Source: an uncultured Clostridia bacterium (GTDB lineage Bacteria; Bacillota; Clostridia; Christensenellales; UBA1242). From it: a stretch of 30,831 bases of DNA. Shown here piece by piece: positions 25,015 through 30,831 of the stretch. Below the pieces are notes generated by a model. It was not told the origin of the DNA and made no database searches. It saw only the letters and a list, made by a program, of their open reading frames with translations. The translations under genes and the position numbers were made by a program. The stretch is taken from the NCBI GenBank assembly GCA_934754335.1, contig CAKVHY010000015.1:1-30831 (forward strand), read 5' to 3'. The stretch's first letter is position 1; the number at the start of each line of letters is the position of its first letter.

Positions 25015-26688
25015 TTAAAATTTATTAATGATATCATCTTTTGAAAGCATCTCTTTATTTAAAGATTTTCTTTCAATATATTCCACTTTTCCCTCTTTTG
25101 CATCTCTACCAACAATTACAATATGTGGAACACCAATAAGTTCGGCATCAGTTAATTTAACGCCAATTTGTTCGTTTCTATCATCTAACAATACTTCAAC
25201 GCCTTTGGCTTGTAATGTGTCATGAATTTCTTCAGCCAAGGTCTTTTGAATTTCATCTTTTGAATTAACAATAATAATATAAACCCTATAAGGTGCAATT
25301 TCTTCAGGAAGGATTATTCCCTTTTCATCACTAAATTGTTCAACCATTGCACTTAGTGTTCTTGTAACACCTATTCCATAAGAACCAGTTTGCATATATT
25401 GGCTCTTACCATTTTCATCTAGATACTTAACATCTAGCATCTTACTATATTTAGTTTCTTGCTTAAATATATGACCAACTTCAATACCTCTAATTGAAGA
25501 TAATTCCTTTCCGCAATGTGGACATAAATCACCAGCATTAACTTTCTTTATATCAGCAAATTTATCTATATGTAAATTGCTTAGATTAACATTATCATAG
25601 TGATAATCTTTTTCGTTTGCGCCAATTATAAAATCAGCCATATTCTTAACACTTTCATCTGCAATCACAACGCAATTTTTAAGTCCGATCGCACCCACAA
25701 ACCCAGCAACGCTTCCAATTGATTCAATTTCTTCATGGCTAGCCATTTCTAATTTAATTGTATTACCTAAAGCATGACCAAGTTTAACATCTTCAACTTC
25801 TCTATCCCCCGGAACTAACGCAACTGCCACGCCTTTATCATATGAATAAACAACTGCTTTTAAAAATTCATTTTCATTTTTATTAAAGAATCTTGCCAAA
25901 TCTGCTATAGTTTTCTCATTTGGCGTGTGCTCCTTAACCATTTTCTTTCCTGATGATTTTGCAGGATTAATAACTTCTTTACATTCTGCTTTCTCTGTAT
26001 TGGCAGCATAACCGCAATTATTACAAATAATGATTTCGTCTTCACCAATATTAGACTTAACCATAAATTCTTGGCTTGCATCTCCGCCCATTGTTCCATT
26101 ATCTGCATCAACTATAACAAAATCCAAACCCAATCTATTGAAAATCTTTATATAAGCATCTTTCATTATGTTATAAGACTTATCTAATCCTTCCAAATCT
26201 TTATCATAAGAATAAGCATCTTTCATTAAGAATTCCTTACATCTCATAAGTCCAAATCTTGATCTAACTTCATCTCTAAACTTAGTTTGAATTTGATAAA
26301 GTGTAATGGGCAATTGTTTATAACTTGTTACAGCATCTTTAACCACGCCGGCAAAGATTTCTTCATGAGAAGGCCCTAAACACATCTCTTTGCCTGTTCT
26401 ATCAGTTAATCTAAACATGCTTGCACCAAAATGCTCTGCACGACTTGCATAAACTTCAATAGGAAGAAGACTACTCATGATAGTTTCGCATGCACCAGCC
26501 TTGTCCATTTCTTCTCTAATTACATTGGTTAATTTATGTAATGCCCTAATTCCCAATGGCAAAAATACATAAATACCTGCAGCCTGTTTCTTTATATAAC
26601 CTGCTCTAACCAACAACTTATGGCTATTAATTTCGGCATCTGCAGGATTTTCTCTATAAGTTTTAAAAAATATTTTTGATATCTTCAT
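25015..26688 (-). CDS. proS: Prolyl-tRNA synthetase (bacterial type)
   Basis: Class II synthetase that charges tRNA-Pro. The 557-aa length, the N-terminal AGYIKKQAAGIYVFLPLGIRALHKL, motif 2 (YQIQTKFRDEVRSRFGLMRCKEFLMKDAYSY, about 135-165), the CxxC pattern CNNCGYAANTEKAEC (about 222-236), the YbaK-like editing insertion (about 240-380), motif 3 (GSYGIGVTRTLSAMVEQ) and the anticodon-binding domain (about 465-557) mark it as the bacterial form. It starts 11 nt after the xseB stop codon with AAAGGAAAAAAAC ahead of the ATG. Confidence 0.98.
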   Translation of the reverse strand: MKISKIFFKTYRENPADAEINSHKLLVRAGYIKKQAAGIYVFLPLGIRALHKLTNVIREEMDKAGACETIMSSLLPIEVYASRAEHFGASMFRLTDRTGKEMCLGPSHEEIFAGVVKDAVTSYKQLPITLYQIQTKFRDEVRSRFGLMRCKEFLMKDAYSYDKDLEGLDKSYNIMKDAYIKIFNRLGLDFVIVDADNGTMGGDASQEFMVKSNIGEDEIIICNNCGYAANTEKAECKEVINPAKSSGKKMVKEHTPNEKTIADLARFFNKNENEFLKAVVYSYDKGVAVALVPGDREVEDVKLGHALGNTIKLEMASHEEIESIGSVAGFVGAIGLKNCVVIADESVKNMADFIIGANEKDYHYDNVNLSNLHIDKFADIKKVNAGDLCPHCGKELSSIRGIEVGHIFKQETKYSKMLDVKYLDENGKSQYMQTGSYGIGVTRTLSAMVEQFSDEKGIILPEEIAPYRVYIIIVNSKDEIQKTLAEEIHDTLQAKGVEVLLDDRNEQIGVKLTDAELIGVPHIVIVGRDAKEGKVEYIERKSLNKEMLSKDDIINKF

Positions 26689-26699
26689 GTTTTTTTCCT

Positions 26700-26906
26700 T
26701 TATTCAAACTGAACTTCTTTCAATTCTTCAACTTCTTTCTTTAGAATTGTAATCTTGCCTTTTGCTTCGTTTAATGATTTGTAACAATCTTTTACCAATT
26801 CAACTCCATCATTAAAAAGTTTTAAACTTTCATCTAAAGAAATGTTTTCATCTTCAATTTTTTCAGTTATATCTTTTAAATTTTTAATCTTCTCATCAAT
26901 ATTCAT
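26700..26906 (-). CDS. xseB: Exodeoxyribonuclease VII small subunit
   Basis: 68-aa partner of XseA in the exonuclease that degrades single-stranded DNA in both directions. The conserved pattern ENISLDESLKLFNDGVELVKDCYKSLNEAKGKI is typical. Its start overlaps the xseA stop codon by one base (TAATG), indicating coupled translation and balanced subunits. Confidence 0.94.
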   Translation of the reverse strand: MNIDEKIKNLKDITEKIEDENISLDESLKLFNDGVELVKDCYKSLNEAKGKITILKKEVEELKEVQFE

Positions 26907-28102
26907 TATTCTACCCTCTTGGTTTGTTTATTAACAATTTGTGCATTTACATTTCCATCAACAAAATCTAGCACAACATCATCTTTAATTTCCAACTCGT
27001 TTGCAGATTTTATAATTTTACCATTTTTTAACACCTTAATGAAGCCCTTATCTGCAAGCGTTTTAGGATTAGACTTTGTTAAAACAGTTTCATATTTTAA
27101 AATATTGCTTTCGGCCTTTATCAATTTGTTTTCAATAATTGAAAACATTTTGCTATTTAATCCATCAAGTTTATTTACACTTGTTGAAATTGAAGAAGAG
27201 ACATTATAAGTTAATCCCTTAACTAGAATATTTAATTCATTTGCACGCTCATTTATTTTCTTTTCAATAGAACTTTCTAAATCGTCTGCCAAATTCAATA
27301 TTTTGCTCATTTCAATATCTTTTCTCCAAGCCACCAATTCCGCCCCCGCAGATGGCGTTGGAGCCCTTAAATCTGCGACAAAATCAATAATCGTGTAATC
27401 AGTTTCATGCCCAACAGCACTAACTATAGGCTTTTTACAAGCATATGTTGCATCAGCCACAATTTCAGTATTGAATGGTTGCAAATCTTCCATACTTCCA
27501 CCGCCTCTAGCAACAATAACCACGTCCACGTCTTTATAATCACTAAAGAAATTAATTCCTTCAGCGATCTGAGTTTCGGCGCCTAAACCCTGTACTTTAA
27601 CTGGATATAAAACAATATCTATTCCATCGTTTCTTCGCCTTGTAACATCAATTATATCTTGAATAACCGCACCTGTAGAACTGCTAACAACTCCTATTCT
27701 TTTTACCCTTTCGGGAAGGGGTTTTTTATGAGATAAATCAAAGTAGCCTTTTTCTTCCAATTTTGCTTTTAACTTTAAAAAGGCTTCATAAAGCATTCCC
27801 TTGCCATATGGCTCAATCGAATATGCATTAAAAGATAACTTTCCACCCTTGGCATAATAGCCTACAGAACCTTTAACTAAAACCATATCTCCAACATTAG
27901 GGTTTTCAAATTTGCCAGCATTAAATAGTACGCAAGACAACAATCCTGAATCGTCTTGAATATTAAAATACGCAATTCCATTAGAGATCTTAAAACTTCC
28001 AACTTCTCCATACACACAAATATTTTGAAGCAGAACTTCCGCTTCAAAAATGTTTTTAATATAATTATTAATTTGTGACACAGAGATATAGTTTTCTTCC
28101 AT
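26906..28102 (-). CDS. xseA: Exodeoxyribonuclease VII large subunit
   Basis: Catalytic subunit of exonuclease VII. The 398-aa protein has an N-terminal OB domain (ISVSQINNYIKNIFEAEVLLQNICVYGEV, about 6-34), the catalytic domain with RIGVVSSSTGAVIQDI, VVIVARGGGSMEDLQPFN, VSAVGHETDYTIIDFVADLRAPTPSAGAEL (about 130-285), and a coiled-coil C-terminal half that binds XseB. It starts 2 nt after the nusB stop codon. Confidence 0.97.
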   Translation of the reverse strand: MEENYISVSQINNYIKNIFEAEVLLQNICVYGEVGSFKISNGIAYFNIQDDSGLLSCVLFNAGKFENPNVGDMVLVKGSVGYYAKGGKLSFNAYSIEPYGKGMLYEAFLKLKAKLEEKGYFDLSHKKPLPERVKRIGVVSSSTGAVIQDIIDVTRRRNDGIDIVLYPVKVQGLGAETQIAEGINFFSDYKDVDVVIVARGGGSMEDLQPFNTEIVADATYACKKPIVSAVGHETDYTIIDFVADLRAPTPSAGAELVAWRKDIEMSKILNLADDLESSIEKKINERANELNILVKGLTYNVSSSISTSVNKLDGLNSKMFSIIENKLIKAESNILKYETVLTKSNPKTLADKGFIKVLKNGKIIKSANELEIKDDVVLDFVDGNVNAQIVNKQTKRVE

Positions 28103-28104
28103 AA

Positions 28105-28515
28105 TTATTCTAAGTTATTATCTTTAATATATTTTGCTAAAACTCCATTTATAAAGGAGTAACTTTTCTCAGTTGAATACTTTTTACTAATATCAATCGC
28201 TTCATTTACAACCACTTTTATAGGCGTTTGCTTATAAAATTTAAGTTCGTTTATAGCAACTAATAGAATAGCCAAATCAACTTTAAAAATTCTATCAATA
28301 GAGAAATTATCTGTTAGGGTTGTTTCTAAGATTTGCATTAATTCTTCTTTATTTTTTAAAATACAAGAAAAATTTTCCTTAACAAAATTTTTATTCTCTT
28401 CATCTAATTCTTCATTATTTAAAAATTCTTCATAAGACGTGGTTTCACTCGGTTCAACAAACAATGTTTCAAAAACCATCTTAAAAAGATATTCCCTTGC
28501 AATTCTTCTGCTCAT
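28105..28515 (-). CDS. nusB: Transcription antitermination factor NusB
   Basis: Binds boxA RNA with S10 (NusE) in rRNA antitermination. The 136-aa, all-alpha protein has the family start RRIAREYLFKMVFE and the C-terminal TPIKVVVNEAIDISKKYSTEKSYSFINGVLAKY. It lies between asp23 and xseA, a common Firmicute arrangement. The ATG follows a weak purine-rich site. Confidence 0.96.
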   Translation of the reverse strand: MSRRIAREYLFKMVFETLFVEPSETTSYEEFLNNEELDEENKNFVKENFSCILKNKEELMQILETTLTDNFSIDRIFKVDLAILLVAINELKFYKQTPIKVVVNEAIDISKKYSTEKSYSFINGVLAKYIKDNNLE

Positions 28516-28532
28516 TTTCTTCTCTCTCTCAA

Positions 28533-28901
28533 TTAAAAATCCTGCTCATTTGGGAAATCAACACCCAAAACATGAACGTTTACTTTATCAATATTCATTT
28601 CAATCATTGATGCAAGTGAATTCTTAATATTCTCTTGTACCTTATAAGCAATTTCTGAAACGCTATAGCCAAAGAAAACATTAATATAAACATCAACAAC
28701 CATTTTTTCTTTTACATTGCTAATTCTAACGCCATCTGAATAATTTCTATCAAACCATCTCTCAAGCAATGTTCCATAATTTGTTACAATAGAACTAACA
28801 CCAGCAATTTCCTTAGTTGCAAGATTAATTATAGATAAAACGATATTATTATCAAATACAACTTTTCCCCTTGCTTTTCTATTTATTTCAGCATTTGCCA
28901 T
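28533..28901 (-). CDS. Asp23/Gls24 family envelope stress protein
   Basis: 122-aa member of the Asp23/Gls24 (DUF322) family, small proteins linked to cell-envelope stress in Firmicutes. Hallmarks are GKVVFDNNIVLSIINLATKEIAGVSSI, a short basic linker, and VVDVYINVFFGYSVSEIAYKVQENIKNSLASMIEMNIDKVNVHVLGVDF. It is the first gene of the operon containing nusB. The ATG follows TTGGAGGAGAAAACTT, a strong ribosome binding site. Confidence 0.95.
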   Translation of the reverse strand: MANAEINRKARGKVVFDNNIVLSIINLATKEIAGVSSIVTNYGTLLERWFDRNYSDGVRISNVKEKMVVDVYINVFFGYSVSEIAYKVQENIKNSLASMIEMNIDKVNVHVLGVDFPNEQDF

Positions 28902-28946
28902 AAGTTTTCTCCTCCAATTAACACTTTACCATTTTAAATCTATGAG

Positions 28947-28975
28947 AGTATACCATATTAGCGTACTTTTTGCAA
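28947..28975 (-). promoter_or_regulatory. Promoter of the asp23-nusB-xseAB-proS operon
   Basis: -35 TTGCAA (28970-28975), 17-nt spacer ending TGG, -10 TATACT (28947-28952). The TGG before the -10 makes it an extended -10 promoter. Confidence 0.75.
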
Positions 28976-29040
28976 TGTTATTAAGCCAACTTTAAAAAAA
29001 TTTCTTAAATATAGATTTTATTAGTATTTGATTTTCACAT

Positions 29041-29072
29041 TAAAAAATCCCTAAGGATTTAACCTTAAGGAT
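29041..29072 (-). terminator. Terminator after the BspA-like gene
   Basis: A 10-bp stem ATCCTTAAGG/CCTTAGGGAT with one G-T pair (29063-29072 with 29047-29056), 6-nt loop, then TTTTTT (29041-29046). It lies 7 nt after the stop codon. Confidence 0.9.
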
Positions 29073-29079
29073 CTATTTT

Positions 29080-30831
29080 TTAAAGTTCAATAAGCGTTAT
29101 ATTTCTAAAAATCATACTACTCATAACTCCAGCACCGCTTGAATCTAGATACCTTTGAGTATAACAAAGTAACTTAAAGTTCTCTTCTGCATTATATAAC
29201 GTTTCAGCGGTTGTAAATGATGCAGATACTATAATTTTCTCACCGGCAACTAAATACCTACTACTCATCATGCAATAACGAGATTGATCAGCCCCCGATG
29301 AAGTTTTTACTGTGGTATATAATAAGAAGCCAAGATTTGCAGATGCATTTGATGAATGTTCTGGAACAGATTCACATTCAACTTCAAATGATAATAGATA
29401 TGAAGTACTTGGTTTAAATATTTGTTTAACTGAATCGTTAGATAATACGCCTGTTGCCCAAAGACTAACACCTGTTTCATTTTTTAGGCCATTGTTTGCA
29501 AATAAAGAACTATCCATTGTATTTTTAACACCATAGTATGTTGTAATATAAGTACTTTTAACGGCATTATAGTTCCAATATTGTCCCCAACCGCTCGGAG
29601 CCGACTCCGCTTCACAATATATGGTTAATGAATTACAACCATAAAATGCAGTACTAGAATTATTTGTTAAGCCATATATGGTTTTAACTGAAGCAGGAAT
29701 ATAAATATATTTAAGAAATGAACAATTTGCAAGCGCTCTTGAATCAATGGCGGTTATGGTATTTGGAATTACAAAATTTGAAAAACTAGTGGCAGTATAT
29801 GCATTAGCATTTAATCTCGTAACCGATTCAGGCAAAACCGTTGCTGTGCAACCCCATATAACGCTATTTGAAACAGTTTCTATTATTGCATTACAATTAT
29901 CCCTACTATCATATTTAGAATTCCCGTCTTCCACTATAACGCTTGTTAATTTGACGCAATTGCCAAGTCCATCGCCCATGGATATTGAACTAACACTATT
30001 AGGTATGAAAAGTTTCTCAAGATTCTTACAATAAAAAACAATACCCTGTTCAATTTTTTTTACGCTATTAGGAATAATTAATTCCGTTAAATTTGTAAAA
30101 CTAAATGACCATCTAGTTAAAGTTTCCATAGTGCTTGGCAAAGTTACTTTCGTAATATTTGTATTTTTATGGAATGCTGGATCAGTATATGCGCAATCAC
30201 TTTTCGTTGCTTTAACCGGTTTTCCTTCATACTGGGCTGGGATTACAAGTTCGGCAGTTGTATCATCTGCACTGATTCCACTAACTTCATAGTAAGTTCC
30301 GTCTGAAGATAGAGTAAAGGCTAAGCCATTTAGAGATGCTTCTTTTGTATAAAGATTTAGATTTGTACTTTCTTGGATTGTTTGATCTAGATATGCATCT
30401 GAAACAACCTTTGTATATTCTTCATCAAAGAACCAGCCAATATTTAATGCTGGGGCTTTATCTGAAAGATATTCTCTTAAAGTTTGACCTTTTATCTCTG
30501 ATGCAGTTGATGTTACTGCTGTACTCCCTGCAACATTAACAGATACATTTCCGTTAGTACTTCCACCTACTGAGAAATTGAAAGAAACATCTGCATTAAA
30601 GTTAGATACACTTAGATCTGCGTTAATGCCATTGTTTGTTCCACCTTTAGCCATAGATAGAGTTACAATATAACTAAACGTTTCGCCTGATTGAAGGTCA
30701 TAACCTGTTGCTCCTTGGGCTAGGTCTAGAGTGTTTGTTGAACCAACCTTTGAGGATAGAACAACTTTAGGAATATGCGTGGAAGCAAGAGTTCCTGCTT
30801 CATTTCCTGCTGTTGGATGATTTGTAACTTT
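29080..30831 (-). CDS. BspA-type leucine-rich-repeat surface protein (5' end outside window)
   Basis: Probable large secreted or surface protein. The frame is open up to the window edge (583 codons seen), so the first in-window ATG at 30654 is probably internal and the signal peptide lies outside. Order in the visible part: a Ser/Thr/Asn-rich domain; one InlB/Flg_new-type repeat ending GWFFDEEYTKVVSDAYLDQTI; a run of BspA LRR_5 repeats (ITKVTLPSTMETL, LTELIIPNSVKKI, LEKLFIPNSVSSI, FVIPNTITAIDSRALANC); an intervening SRDNCNAIIETVSNSVIWGC block; the closing SLTIYCEAESAPSGW; then a C-terminal beta-rich module of about 150 residues (KPSTSYLLSFEVE, SMIFRNITLIEL) that resembles carbohydrate-binding or tail-fibre jelly-roll domains. 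No LPXTG motif or membrane anchor is seen. Confidence 0.88.
   Translation of the reverse strand, partial: KVTNHPTAGNEAGTLASTHIPKVVLSSKVGSTNTLDLAQGATGYDLQSGETFSYIVTLSMAKGGTNNGINADLSVSNFNADVSFNFSVGGSTNGNVSVNVAGSTAVTSTASEIKGQTLREYLSDKAPALNIGWFFDEEYTKVVSDAYLDQTIQESTNLNLYTKEASLNGLAFTLSSDGTYYEVSGISADDTTAELVIPAQYEGKPVKATKSDCAYTDPAFHKNTNITKVTLPSTMETLTRWSFSFTNLTELIIPNSVKKIEQGIVFYCKNLEKLFIPNSVSSISMGDGLGNCVKLTSVIVEDGNSKYDSRDNCNAIIETVSNSVIWGCTATVLPESVTRLNANAYTATSFSNFVIPNTITAIDSRALANCSFLKYIYIPASVKTIYGLTNNSSTAFYGCNSLTIYCEAESAPSGWGQYWNYNAVKSTYITTYYGVKNTMDSSLFANNGLKNETGVSLWATGVLSNDSVKQIFKPSTSYLLSFEVECESVPEHSSNASANLGFLLYTTVKTSSGADQSRYCMMSSRYLVAGEKIIVSASFTTAETLYNAEENFKLLCYTQRYLDSSGAGVMSSMIFRNITLIEL

Noticed and set aside
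25905..26111. 68-codon minus-strand frame within proS
   Set aside because: Overlaps proS in another frame, with no ribosome binding site and no recognisable protein features.

Overview
The window is AT-rich bacterial DNA in which every recognisable gene lies on the minus strand, so transcription runs from high to low coordinates. The content (spoIVB, recN-argR, asp23-nusB-xseAB, ruvCAB-queA-tgt-yajC-secDF, infC-rpmI-rplT, rpsO-pnp, a TIGR04086 membrane protein and HemZ) points to a low-GC Firmicute of the Clostridia, probably an uncultured gut-type lineage. This is inferred from gene content and base composition only. Apart from the edge genes this is a core-genome region. No tRNA, rRNA, CRISPR array, insertion sequence or prophage was seen.

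Layout in transcription order. (1) 30831-29080: the 3' part of a large BspA-type leucine-rich-repeat surface protein, ended by a strong terminator. (2) 28975-25015: a promoter, then asp23/gls24, nusB, xseA, xseB, proS and a terminator. (3) 24891-24299: argR behind three ARG-box-like sites, with a terminator. (4) 24266-20433: recN, spoIVB (with a candidate forespore sigma-factor promoter) and an unrecognised 232-aa gene. (5) 20387-17487: a consensus promoter and attenuator-bearing leader, then infC with an AUU start, rpmI, rplT, an rRNA methyltransferase, yebC and a terminator. (6) 17545-12453: ruvC, ruvA, ruvB, queA, tgt, yajC and a terminator. (7) 12422-11461: a HIT-family gene broken by a 28-bp tandem duplication, then a TIGR04086 membrane protein and a terminator. 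(8) 11392-2875: secD, secF, a hairpin, recJ, a Rel-type (p)ppGpp synthetase and hemZ. (9) 2856-191: rpsO with a leader, a weak terminator, pnp and two tandem terminators. (10) 68-1: a promoter that reads out of the window.

The most interesting signal is at the left edge. A TTGACA -35 and a TATAAT -10 are separated by a spacer made mostly of 14 consecutive G residues (positions 38-68, minus strand). This is the architecture of a slipped-strand phase-variable promoter. The gene it controls lies just outside the window.

Other points for follow-up: a HIT gene frameshifted by a perfect 28-bp tandem duplication; a Rel protein whose HD hydrolase residues are gone while the synthetase looks intact; SecD and SecF both lacking the transmembrane aspartates used for proton coupling; infC starting with AUU behind an attenuator; and spoIVB followed by an unknown gene where spo0A is often found.
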